NCBI GenBank assembly: GCA_003260075.1
Contig: QLIY01000324.1
Span: 93,324 to 157,323, forward strand
Source of the DNA: Phallusia mammillata
Taxonomy: Eukaryota > Chordata > Ascidiacea > Phlebobranchia > Ascidiidae
DNA: 64,000 bases
Reading direction: 5' to 3'
In this document: piece by piece, positions 36,802-49,100 of the stretch
How the letters are laid out: every line of letters begins with the position of its first letter
How positions within the stretch are numbered: the stretch's first letter is position 1
Made by a program: the position numbers and the translations under genes
Notes under the pieces: model-generated
The model's input: only the letters and a program-made list of their open reading frames with translations
Told to the model about the DNA's origin: nothing
Database searches by the model: none

Positions 36802-39056
36802 TTAGGTGGTTTTATTTTCTGCATTGATTCGTCTTGCGTCGTGCTGAGCGAGAATTGTGGCTCCTTCTACAAGTTGGCAGAAGTTTGTCAGCATTTTTAG
36901 AACAATCAGCGGCGCAGTCGCGTACAATATCATTGGTAATATTCCAATTCCCACCAATGCCACTACAATACCAAAAAAATGTGTTGGTTAACAATTGTGG
37001 ATTGCTGTGTAGTCTTTAAATAACTTCAGTAATTTCAATGCCAAAACACTCAATTTAAATCGATAAAAATAGCATTCATAGTCAATTACTGCATGCTTCC
37101 TTGTATCGAATATAAAGTTATTATAGCCAGCCGCAAAATTTTGGGTTTAATTTAAAATCGCTGAGAGGCGATACAGCTTAAAATCTCAAATGGGTCTACG
37201 CCACATTTGTTGCAAGTAATTCTCTAAATGCTGTTTAAATAGGAAATAAAACGAATAGGTTAATTTGGGTTAGGCCGAAACCGAATATTTGACCGTTTTA
37301 ATCAACCGAGTAATTGTGGCACGCGAAGCCGTAAGATACGCGTTTGTGAAAACATAGGATTGTTTACGAGGCAAACAGCGTGCTACACAACAGGGTTGTG
37401 TTTCATTATCAGTTTAAACTGTTCGGTACATCTCTGCCAGTACTTGGTATATAAACTATGTAACACTTCCATGTTACACTTACTTTGAGGTCCCTTCACG
37501 AAGTGCCACAGATACATAGCAATGAGAAATAACTCCTGACCCACCGTTAACAAGACAAGTAAACTCTGCAAATAATTCCATAACGATTTAGTCATAACTT
37601 ATCACTATCACTGATAAGTATTGGCACATTTTCGGTGTATTCTAATCAGGCTGGGTTCGGGCTGTAGTCAAAATCAAACGGACTGGATTCGGGACTGACT
37701 TAACACTCTGGCCGATTCCGGTCGCAATTTAACCAGCTTTTGGGCTTGTTTCTCAGGTTTGGGCCTTAATTTCGAGCCTGCTTTACTAACCAAGCTTTAA
37801 GAGAGCCATATGTGTTTTAAAATTGTATACATATTCTCGCCTGTTGTTTTTCGAAATTTCGAAAAACAGGCAAATTTAACAAATGGCTTAATACAGCGTT
37901 GTAGAAACTTAAACTTATACATACTTACCCTGTGCGAGTAATAGAACTGCAAAATAGGGTTCGCGGCCTTTCTGGTCTTATGACTAGTTGATCTTTCGAC
38001 TGCAGCACCATGGGCGTAAATCCAATGCCCAGTAACGTCAAGAAACATACTGAAATGATGTTAAAAAGTAAACTAGGACACTTCGCAACAGATGCACCGA
38101 AAGTAGTGACTTTATCATTTTTTTGTTGTGCGTAGTTAACATTGGTACCCAAGCAGTCTGTTTCAGAGTTGCAATTCAGGCTTTTTCGGTCGAGTTTATT
38201 GATAAATTTTGGCTTGATTTGGCATAAATTTTGTCGCATTTTTACCAGTCTCTTGCCTCATTCGTTATTTTAGTTTGAACTCGGGCTTGGACTAAGTTTG
38301 GGCCCGAATTTCAGGTCTATTCTACCAAAAAGGCTATGCTGTTAAATCAATGACACTCTACATTGGTTAAATCACACATACAACCTACCACAGTTGAAGA
38401 AACAAGGCATGTTGTGGGTAAAATTGAACTAGAAAGGTATGTAAAAGCGCTGTCGAACAAATATCAGTCATCAAATCAAAGATTGCTCCAAAGGCCGTGC
38501 ACTGCAATAGATAAAAGGTCGCTTTTTTGCATGTTTGATGCGATTATGAAAAGACGTTATTACTCTATTAGTTTTATATCTTACTAGTTTGGCTGGCGTT
38601 TATTATTTGCTTACAAAACTTAACTATTTGAGAAAACAATAAGGTATCTCGTGAATGAAGGCACCAATTATTTGACACTTTTAAATGTAAAAGTAAAATA
38701 TTCCTTTCCAACACTGCAGATATTATAGTATTGAAGTTAATTGACCTATTCTGCATTGAATGACAAAAAGCCTACTTGATTTAAAAGGCGGGCAACATTT
38801 CCATCAACTCCGTCCAAAATGTCATTTATCACATAACAGGAACATGCCAGAAGATAGTTTGTGGGACCAAAGTATAGAAATGATAGTATCAAACCGATTC
38901 TGAAGTATCCTGTAAAACATATAGGCCTAGAAGGTTGTCATTTTTCCTTCAACCTTACCTCAATAAAAATCACATACAAATTTTACCTACTAAATTTGAC
39001 CAAAACAGTAGAACAGTTCTTTTCCGATGTTGTTTGGTGCTGTCGGTCGTTGCCAT
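36802..39056 (-). CDS. CDIPT-like CDP-alcohol phosphotransferase, paralogue D
   Basis: Diverged PI-synthase paralogue of 226 aa in six exons: 38987-39056, 38776-38909, 38389-38501, 37929-38049, 37484-37565 and 36802-36962. Exons 2 to 5 are 134, 113, 121 and 82 nt, as in B. The N-terminus is longer and basic (MATTDSTKQHRKRT) before VLLFWSNLVG. The catalytic motif is complete: DGVDGNVAR, then FGAIFDLMTD. Later conserved blocks are GHWIYAHGAA with SHK, GQELFLIAMYLWHF and ATAPLIVLK. The tail ends DARRINAENKTT. Ile replaces the Arg that follows LTD in copy A. The first of the four genes in transcription order, about 1.2 kb downstream of PIERCE1. It is probably an active membrane transferase; its acceptor is unknown. 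Confidence 0.88.
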
Positions 39057-39539
39057 GGCACGGATAATCCAAGACACATCTGACATTTCAATTTCGTATT
39101 CGCGACGAACAGAAATAGTGTATATGACCAATCTAGTTTATGCTCCTACCCTAAAACTTTCCTACAGCAACTATGTAATAACAACTGAATGACTGGGATA
39201 TAGAATGTGAATGGTTGTCAAAAATGTCCTTCTATTGTTAAGAACTATGCGACAAACAAAAGCTTCTTTTGTCTTCTGTAAACGGCGTGGACGACTTTAC
39301 ACTGACCTTTTCCAAATCTTGAAACTTCCAAGTCATTTTTGACACTCTTAGCAAAAAAATACAAACCAATATATTTGTTTTGTGTAATTTTTGACACTGT
39401 AAAAGGTAAAAAATTTACATTTTCCTTCTGTTATGGTTTTTATTTTAATTGTGACATTTTTTTAATTGTGACAATTCCATGATGAGCAATTACAAAGCAG
39501 ACTACATAAATGATTGGACAATTAGTTATATAGTTGCGA

Positions 39540-39840
39540 AGTTCAGTTTGCAAAATATTACTTCATGCTATCATATAACACTAAAATTGCCATGTTTTCA
39601 ACTGCAGACTAGTTAAATGATATCCACTACCAAAATGACTTGTGTTCAATAGTGCTTTGTTTGATGAGATTTTAGAAGTGATTAAGTAATTTAGTGGGGG
39701 GGGGGGTCATGCTATCATATAACACTAAAATTGCCATGTTTGCAACTGCAGACTAGTTAAATGATATCCACTACCAAAATGACTTGTGTTTAATAGTGCT
39801 TTGTTTGATGAGATTTTAGAAGTGATTAAGTAATTTAGTT
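39540..39840. repeat. ~135 bp direct duplication around a G11 run
   Basis: The block beginning TCATGCTATCATATAACACT is present on both sides of the G run at 39696-39706 with one or two differences. It lies in the PIERCE1 to CDIPT-D spacer. Confidence 0.85.
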
Positions 39841-40260
39841 CAATAGTTGAGGTGATTATAACACTGGTTTGTGGCAAAGTAAAGATTACACATTTTACTA
39901 TGCCAATAATGAGTTTATTAAAATTACATTTTCACAAATTTCGCCACACAAACCAATTGTATTGCAGAAAACACAATATCAAACACCTTGGGAAGAACAT
40001 TAAAAGTTTATCTGAAAGGTTATGAAACTTATACCAACAACAATGTTCTGTTACCATACATGGGTAATATGTGTGCAAAACAACATGACCACCATTGATC
40101 ATTAAGCATAGCAAAAGATGAACATAAATTTCCAATGCAAGTAGATTTAAAACCGCATATACATCTAAAATGGCACCATAAAATTCTCGACTGTTTTAGC
40201 AACAAGATGTTCACCAACCGTCTACAAGAAGAGCATTTAAATGTAAATAATACATCTATG

Positions 40261-40748
40261 TCAAACATTTGGGTTGGCTGAATAACTTTTGTGATAATTT
40301 AGTCTATTCATAGTAGTGAGGCCAGCATTGTCTGGTCCAGTTACCAAACTCTTTTCTACGAAAGTGTTCAATGAATTGTTCTTGTACATTCCACATAGAC
40401 CAAGGTGTGTGGAGAACTTTTGTGACCGTGGCTTGAAAGATGTTGGCACAGTGTGAACTGTGGGTCCCCGTGATCCATAAACCATGTTTGAGGTTCGGTA
40501 GATTGGGTGCGGATCAGTTGAACTGAGTATACATACACATGTATATAAGTTAACTATGGCAAACGTTTAGTGAATATATAGAAATTGACAAGTAATGCAA
40601 CATTTATTCAGTTTGAAAACACACATTCTTACTTATAGCCTTTCACCCATTCAGGGTTTTCAAATCTACCAGGTAAATCATCATCCGTTTTGTAAAAATG
40701 GGAAGTTTGGCTAGGATCATTTTTGTCATTCTCTTTTTCCTCAGTCAT
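40261..40748 (-). CDS. PIERCE1: PIERCE1 (piercer of microtubule wall 1)
   Basis: Small microtubule inner protein of ciliary and flagellar doublets. There are two exons, 40633-40748 and 40261-40522, giving 125 aa in phase with a GTAAG donor. The N-terminal ~20 residues are acidic and variable (MTEEKENDKND). The conserved family blocks follow: DLPGRFENPEWVKGY, IYRTSNMVYGSRGPTVH, GMYKNNSLNTFVEKS, VTGPDNAG and RLNYHKSYSAN. These match what is known of vertebrate PIERCE1 (C9orf116) along almost the whole length. A minus-strand AATAAA lies at about 39913-39918. No membrane or signal segment is present, as expected. The gene sits upstream of the CDIPT cluster, same strand, with no evident functional link. 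Confidence 0.92.
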
Positions 40749-43125
40749 ATTGAAATAATAACCTAATTTATCCAAACTTACTTAGTTATCCGCTAACTTT
40801 TAGCTTACTTAGCTATCTGAATTAAGAACAGCATTCGTCAAGTCATTACCAAACCAACACATATTTTGTACTAAGAGAACATAATCGCAAATACACTGTT
40901 ACATAAAACGTTGTCATAAACAAAGTTCGCTTAAACATACATTTAATCAAACAAATTCGCTTAAACATACAGAAAACAGTAAAACTTTTTTTCAGACCAA
41001 GACCCTTTGTTGTGTTGTCATGGACACGATCACTAATGCATAACCTGTTGTCACGCTCCACTACGTACATTTTTTTCTGAAAGGGATGCAATAACGAAGA
41101 TTGGGGAAAAGAATACGCAGGTGTGTTTAAAATTGTTAATGTTGGGAGATAAACTATAACTCTGAATCAAAAAATTAAAATCCAAATTTTTTTTTAGGAA
41201 TTGCGTGAAGTTTCACTTTTTTTAATCTAAATCTTTTAACGTTGACTGGTCGTTTTCACCATTTTGTCATATAGTGTTGCTCCCTGTACACATGTTCGGT
41301 ACACTCGAATTCGTTTGAAACTCGGGTATCTGTAACATGTTATCAACGATTTTTACAATTAAATGCGCAACGTTGTTTTTCCAAAATTCGACGTTGCCAT
41401 GCACGCTTAAATAGCCTCGGGGTTTCTGCGTAAAAAAGCGTAGGCAAATTAGCTTGCTCTGTGACCTGCAGTCGCAGGTTTAAGTTCAAGACTCGCGAAT
41501 ACGACGGCTTTCGATCGTTATCGAATGTCATTACATGTCAGGCAGGAAAGAAATTGAAGAGCAGAATGACTTTAAGGATTGAAACGACTTTTACAGGTGT
41601 TAGCCTACAGCTGTTTATTTTAGTTATATATAACTATAGGCACGTTAACTTCTATTACAACATAGAAGACACGATTTCAATTCCTAAGGTTTCAACTTCT
41701 GTGATTAATTGTGAAGATTTTCCAAAAGATTATTTTGTGATTAAGATTGCTATAACAGTGATAAATGTGTGACAAAGACAAGAGTCTTATAACAACTTAA
41801 TGTCTAATCGCCAAAACCAACTGAAATTTGTAATTGTCGAGTTAGTTTTGGTTTTTGAAGTAGGCTATCCCATACATAATAAAAGTTACTAATTGAAAGT
41901 AAATGTATAATAGTCCATTGGCTTTTTAAAGTGAGGTTTAACAGATGAAATTGACGCGGTTAGCGAGTCTAACCATGATCCACCAATTGCGCTATTTTGC
42001 GCTTTGTGTAGTTGTTTCCGGCTTGGTAATTGTTTAAGGTCCAATTTGTGTTACTTTTTTATCTTGCGAAATGAACTTAACTTAAGACTAATTTTTAAGA
42101 ATTCCTAACTGCATTGGTTACTTCGTGGGAAAAACATAAATAAGTTACTGGTTTTGGAACAAAGAGACAAAACAAATTATAACTTGCTGATGTTAGGAGA
42201 TACATGTTTACCGTATGTAAATGCCTAATTGCCATCTTACGGGGCGTTATTAGGGACAAACTCGCTTCCCCAGCCTGGCAATTAGGCACAGGGTGGAAAT
42301 CAGGCAGTGAACTCAAGTGACCTCAGTATGCACCGGGCAACAATTAACTTATTATGATGATGAATGAAGCAGTGATCGAACTAAGGATTTAAAGCGGGAG
42401 GCAGATAGGCTACAACATCGTTTACTATATTTCTCATATTGTGGTTTGATTAGTTGTCTACAGAGTAGCCTGAAATATTTTTACAACAATCAGGCATATT
42501 TGTGATTGCTTGATTTGGTTTTGACAGATTTATGATGTTCTAAACGTCCTAATTAAATGTTGAGATTTGTTAGTAATTCAACTGCAAGCATCGGTTGGAA
42601 TGATGAAATTGAAATCAAAGTGTATTGAATATTGGCATCGTATAAAAAAGTCTACACGCTGTGGCGTTCACAAGCCCTCAGGGCAAACATATGCAGGCTT
42701 ACGATGAAGTCGGCAGCATATGGCAAAATAATAATACATGTAGACTAAGTAGCAGTTGAGGCAAAGCAAAGACTTAATTATACTTTAAATACCAGTCTTT
42801 TATGTTAGGAAGTTAGTTGGTGGTTTGGATAATTGTGTCCTGGCCGTTACATAAGTGTGTTTTGTTTTCTATTATAAGGGAAGCATTTTTCAAAGTTGTA
42901 TGTTTAGATGCCAAGTTAGTTGTTGATAAGTTTGGGACGTAGTTTAATTACCAAAATTTATCAACTGACCCAAATTTGAAATATTTGATTTAATTTAAAC
43001 TTGTATGTCTGTTTGCGCCTATAGGTTTGTCTTTTTAGCATGATTTGTCTCAGCAGAACGTCTTTTTAAAAGATTTAATTATGGCATTGGCATGTAGTTA
43101 AAAAGTTTTGGGGTATTTTGAAGAA
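40749..43125. other. Divergent intergenic region between PIERCE1 and the olfactomedin gene
   Basis: About 2.4 kb separate two genes read outward, so both promoters should lie here. A 103-codon open frame at 41461-41772 (+) resembles nothing known and is probably chance. An acceptor-like tttttag ends at about 43038; short upstream ATGs follow it before the ATG at 43126. Confidence 0.5.
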
Positions 43126-46100
43126 ATGATCTTGTTGTTGAGGATTCCAGCCCGGAAGTGCTTCGGATTAGTGGCACCAACTATTGTAGTGATTTTGACT
43201 GGGTTGTGGTATTTTTCGGTCCTGTATTTTCAGCTTCAAGCAAGCCTTCTTACATACCAACTGGATGATATTACACAACAGGTACAGAATTGCTTGGGTA
43301 AAATCAGTAAATATAATTGCAACATTGGGATTTATACGCCAAAGTAGCCATGTTACTAAAGCGATATTTGTTGTTGTCGCTAATTCAGAGTTTTTCGCTA
43401 TACTGTTTTAAATCAGTGAGCAGCACGGAAAAACTGTCCCAACAAAAATGGAATCGTATGGCCTAATGTTTGGTTCAATAGTTATTTGGGACATTTCTTT
43501 GGCTGAAACATCTATTCAATGTCGCCAAGCTGTTATTAACTATTCGAATATAAAACAAAGAATCAAAATGTTCAAAAAACGCTGGTAATAAATTTAACCT
43601 AAAAACATAATTATAAAAAAGCAATAGTTTAAACTGCAAAATGTTCGCAGTCCAAGTCAACGCTCAGCGAATCGTCTTTTCTCACGCGCCGCTTGAGTGA
43701 CGTGTCTCAATCCTGGACAGATACCAGAGTTTTGTTCAAGGAGATTTTACATCGGACCTCCAGGGAGCGAAAACTTGTGATTTGGGGAATTGAAGAAGTT
43801 GGCGAAGACAACGACGAGGTTTCAATACTGTTTTTCAATTTATTCTTTCCTTTTAGTGTTGTTTGATCAAAAACATGCGATGGTATTTGATCAATAACAT
43901 GCGATATCAAGCATGAACGGTTAGGGATTTTTCAGGCTCTTTGCAGTTGTACGTCAAGTAAAACAGTAAATTAGTGTCATATTTTGACAAGGATTTTAAA
44001 AGCACGGAACTGAATTTTATCTAGTTTATATAATAATCAATTTTTTACAAGCCGCATTTGTGGTTTAATGGTTCTACTGATGTAAATACTAAACCATTGT
44101 CACTTAATTATTTTTAACAAATCGGCGTAATTTGTTTTAGAACAACTTGATTGAACTTCTTGACGTTCTTTATGGCGTCACAATCTCATCAAGTGACGTG
44201 GAAGTCGTAAACCGAATCGGATTTTATCGCAATGCTTTACCTAGGCCACTGCTGGTTCATGTCGCCAACGAACATGTCAAGGTCAATGTTACGTACAATA
44301 AAATATAATCAGACTCATTTAGCCTGCCTTAATCCAAAGCAATTTTTGCTAGCATTAAATTTTAGTGAATATTTTTAATCGTTTTAAGTTTTGCCGTTGC
44401 AATGAGACAATACATGCACAATCGTAGCTTTTTACTTAGCTTATTGTGTGCATTTGCCAAAACTAAACAAATAATATATTTAATGAGAAAAATAACGGCC
44501 AAACTAGAAGTAAAAGCGACATGCTTTATTATTCAACCGTTTTGCGAATGTTCATGTCATTATCAATTATCTGACGGGCCACAGCAGTTACACCTGTTAC
44601 ATCCATAACCACTTGAGTCACATAAAAAAATGATCAAAAGTCATTTTCCTTAATAAACTTATGAACAGATCCGTGTAAAGTGTTCCAAAAAATTTATATC
44701 TTAACTAAATGTAAAAAAGATCAACATAAACTACACCGTAGACTTATCAAGAAATAANTTTATTATTCAACCGTTTTGCGAATGTTCATGTCATTATCAG
44801 TTATCTGACGGGCCACATCAGTTACGCCTGTTACATCCATAACCACTTGAGTCACATAAAAAAATGATCAAAAGTTATTTTCCTTAATAAACTTATGAAC
44901 AGATCCGTGTAAAGTGTTCCAAAAAATTTATATCTTACCTAAATGTAAAAAAGATCAACATAAACTACACCGTAGACTTTTCAAGAAATAAAAGGTAGAC
45001 TCAAACCGCTGTTTTTGTAAAACAGAGAACCATATCTGATGCTGTTACTGCGCAAGGAGAACATTTGTTGGAAACCAGTGACAATGTGATTCAACGTCTT
45101 GAGCGACTGGAGAATCCGGACCAAGCGTGTACGATGCGCATAAAAGTACAGTACAGTATTTTGCATGTTACTATCTGTCCCTCTTAATCCAGTCCAGCTA
45201 TGGTTATTGGTGCGTTAAACCAGGGGTCCGCAAATATTTTTTGGCGCGACCCTAAAAAAATCGCTCTAAATTCTCGCGACCCAAGCATCAAGTCTGCGGA
45301 AAATACTAATTAACTAAATATCAATATTAAGACTGTTATTATGCTATTGTCAGTTGCTATTTTCACATAAAACAGTAGGTAAACGAACGTATTTATTCTA
45401 ACAAATGAGAACTGTGGGCTCTGTGTTGAGAACACAGCTAATCAGAAAACGCATGCTTGCATAGGTGCGCTTAACTTTTTGCATTGTTACATAGCCTGTA
45501 TGTCACAGATACGTAGTCATACGTAACAATGCAATAATGATTAAAAGGTTAATTGAATAAAGCCCAAAATTCATTAATACTGTAGATGCGATGCTTATAT
45601 TCATGGGAAATTTAAAATATTTCGCGACCCAGACTGGAAGGTCTCGCGACCCAAATTTGGGTCGCGACCCACTATTTGCGGACCCCTGCGTTAAACTACC
45701 GAAGTGATTTTTCACATAAGAATGTAAGTTTTGTAAATAGTTGCGAATACTGTAATATAAATTCACAAACGACAACTATATCGTACGAACTCCCTACAAC
45801 CCAAAGCAAGGCCAAATAAGAAACTTTTCACATGAGATTATGAGGACCGAACTGAAGCTAAGGCTAGGGCTACGAGCACAAGAACTCGCCACATAAAGCA
45901 CCAACTATAATACGAAATCATAAAACTTTTAATTTATTTGTAGAGCATTGGTGAATTTCAAGTCGTTAAAAGCACAGACGAAAGTGTCGGATCGTGGCTG
46001 ACAGATATGTTACCACTCTACGATGCAAATCGGACTAAACACATGTAAGTTTATAGGAAACCGTATCCAGATACTTCATTTCGTCTGTTATAGCGACTGT

Positions 46101-49100
46101 ACTGGAAACGACATTTAGATTATTGTCATGCGTAATTTTGCAAAACCAACGTAAAAGTGGGAAAAAATGGCTATTATTTGTTAACGCAAGGGATCGTTAT
46201 GAAAGTATAATTAAAAAGTTTAAGAACCAGTAGTCTAAACCGAATAAAAAAACGTCAAAAAAGTTTTTCTGAACTTTGCTTGTAGCCTATATACCCATTT
46301 TATTTTCCAACAAAGCCCGCGTTTTTTTTTTTATAAAAACCTGGAAACAAAATTTTGACTGCAAAAGTCACAAACAACAATTTATTTCATTTTATGTTAT
46401 GTTTCCAAATGCATTTAAACCTGTACGTTTAGATTAAACTGGAGAAAAATTTGGGTGGCGAAAAAGCCATTTGGAAATCGGATATTGCTGGAATACGACA
46501 GGTGAATTGTTTAAACTATTTGATGTCGCTATGAACAACAAAAATGTGTTGTAGGGGGTATGATTGTAATTATTGCAATGATAAAATGTACTAAAACGAT
46601 GTTTCTTGTAAAATACAGTAAACCTAGGTTAAACCAGATTCGGTTAATCTAGATCTTCGCCCTATTCAGACAAAACTCGAGATACAAATGATTTGCAATG
46701 TGGTAAGACTTGAACTATTCGAAATCAGTTAATCCGGAACTTTGCCTAATCCGGACAAATTTATTAGTCCCAACGGGTCCGGATTAACAGAGTTTTACTA
46801 TGCACCCTTTTACATTTTACCCCCCCCCCCCCAAATTTGGGTCGCGACCCACTATTTGCGGACCCCTGCGTTAAACTACCGAAGTGATTTTTCACATAAG
46901 AATGTAAGTTTTGTAAATAGTTGCGAATACTGTACTATAAATTCACAAGCGACAACTATATCGTACGAACTCCCTACAACCCAAAGCAAGGCCAAATAAG
47001 AAACTTTTCACATGAGATTATGAGGACCGAACTGAAGCTAAGGCTAGGGCTACGAGCACAAGAACTCGCCACATAAACCACCAACTATAATACGAAATCA
47101 TAAAACTTTTAATTTATTTGTAGAGCATTGGTGAATTTCAAGTCGTTAAAAGCACAGACGAAAGTGTCGGATCGTGGCTGACAGATATGTTACCACTCTA
47201 CGATGCAAATCGGACTAAACACATGTAAGTTTATAGGAAACCGTATCCAGATACTTCATTTCGTCTGTTATAGCGACTGTACTGGAAACGACATTTAGAT
47301 TATTGTCATGCGTAATTTTGCAAAACCAACGTAAAAGTGGGAAAAAAGGCTATTATTTGTTAACGCAAGGGATCGTTATGAAAGTATAATTAAAAAGTTT
47401 AAGAACCAGTAGTCTAAACCGAATAAAAAAACGTCAAAAAAGTTTTTCTGAACTTTGCTTGTAGCCTATATACCCATTTTATTTTCCAACAAAGCCCGCG
47501 TTTTTTTTTTTATAAAAACCTGGAAACAAAATTTTGACTGCAAAAGTCACAAACAACAATCTATTTCATTTTATGTTATGTTTCCAAATGCATTTAAACC
47601 TGTACGTTCAGATTAAACTGGAGAAAAATTTGGGTGGCGAAAAAGCCATTTGGAAATCGGATATTGCTGGAATACGACAGGTGAATTGTTTAAACTATTT
47701 GATGTCGCTATGAACAACAAAAATGTGTTGTAGGGGGTATGATTGTAATTATTGCAATGATAAAATGTACTAAAACGATGTTTCTTGTAAAATACAGTAA
47801 ACCTAGGTTAAACCAGATTCAGTTAATTTGGATCTTTGCCCTATTCAGACAAAACTCGAGATACAAATGATTTGTAATGTGGTTAGACTTAAACTATTCG
47901 AAATCGGTTAATCCGGAACTTTGCCTAATCCGGACAAATTTATAAGTCCCAACGGGTCCGAATTAACAGAGTTTTACTATACACCCTTTTACATTTTGTT
48001 TAACAAGTTAAACGAGAGTTTTATGTGCATTTGTAGGGAGTCATTTGCATCGAATTCTACAAAACCCATCGCTAATTACACACTTCCATACGCATGGGGA
48101 GGAACCGGTCACGTGGTGATGTCTGGACATTTCTACTACGTCAGAGCCAAGTCAAACTACGTCGTCAAGTATGAAATGTGATTTTTGATAACTTGCAGGT
48201 TCTAGCAAGATTGTAAATTCGTTTGTTCAATCAACCTTAATGTAAGTAGCCTATGAATTCGAACTTTTGTATCCGACCGCTAAAATGAATTTTAATTTCT
48301 AATTTCTCCCATTTTGAAGAAATATGACCCTCTTGAGGTTTGAAAAAAACAGAACATATAAACACACCTTAATTCGGACACAGGGTATAGTTTTAAACGT
48401 GATTACAATGGTCCCCAGTAATTTCTAAATACACGAAGTTTGCACCTCCTTAAAGTTGAACGGAGGTTCTTGGCGAGAATATTCATAACAAAAAAATATC
48501 AAAAAATAAAAATTACTGCTGACCAGCGATCACAATCGACACACAAATGTGTATCCCCCCCCCCAAAAAGCTGTAAATAAAAGTTCTTGAAACCACTGGT
48601 AAAAGTTTAAAAAACAATTAAAACAAGATAGTTTGTACCAATACTATCAGTACTTTATTGACTCCATTATTATTTACCCCCCCCCCGCTGTCTGGTGTGA
48701 ATACCCCGTCGCTTGCCGTCGAACGCAAAAACGCTTCGCTATCCGCCAACCGCGTCTGGTGTGAATCTTGCTTTACTGCTGACCAGCGATCACAATCGAC
48801 ACACAAATGTGTAAAAAAAACCATAGTTCGATATTACGACTTCTGGGCCGGGTTAGTTTAATGCTATTTGCAATTAAGCCCTTGGTATAGAGTTGGTCCG
48901 GCCGAGCTTTTCGGGTCGGGCTTAGGTGTTTCCAAAAAAACGGGCCTAACTTTACACTCTGTGTTAGTATTTTATTGAATACTGTTTAACGTATAGGCCT
49001 GTCAATTAAACTTTCGGGCCTAAATGAGCTTCTCAAAAACGAATCGGGTTCGGGCCGGGTTTTGAGCTTTTTCGGGCCCGTTTACAACTCTGCCCCGGCA

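Noticed and set aside
36812-36994. 60-codon minus frame at the CDIPT-D end
   Set aside because: It is an off-frame shadow of the real last exon, which reads through to a stop at 36802.
37925-38239. 104-codon minus frame overlapping CDIPT-D exon 4
   Set aside because: It is a different frame from the conserved one; the true exon (37929-38049) and exon 3 (38389-38501) are identified by catalytic motif and phase.
41461-41772. 103-codon plus frame upstream of the olfactomedin gene
   Set aside because: No domain, no splice context and AT-driven composition.
47124-47680. Second copies of olfactomedin exons 4 and 5 as extra real exons
   Set aside because: They follow a C13 run and duplicate 1.18 kb of intron and exon almost exactly. 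Using them would repeat part of a beta-propeller domain.
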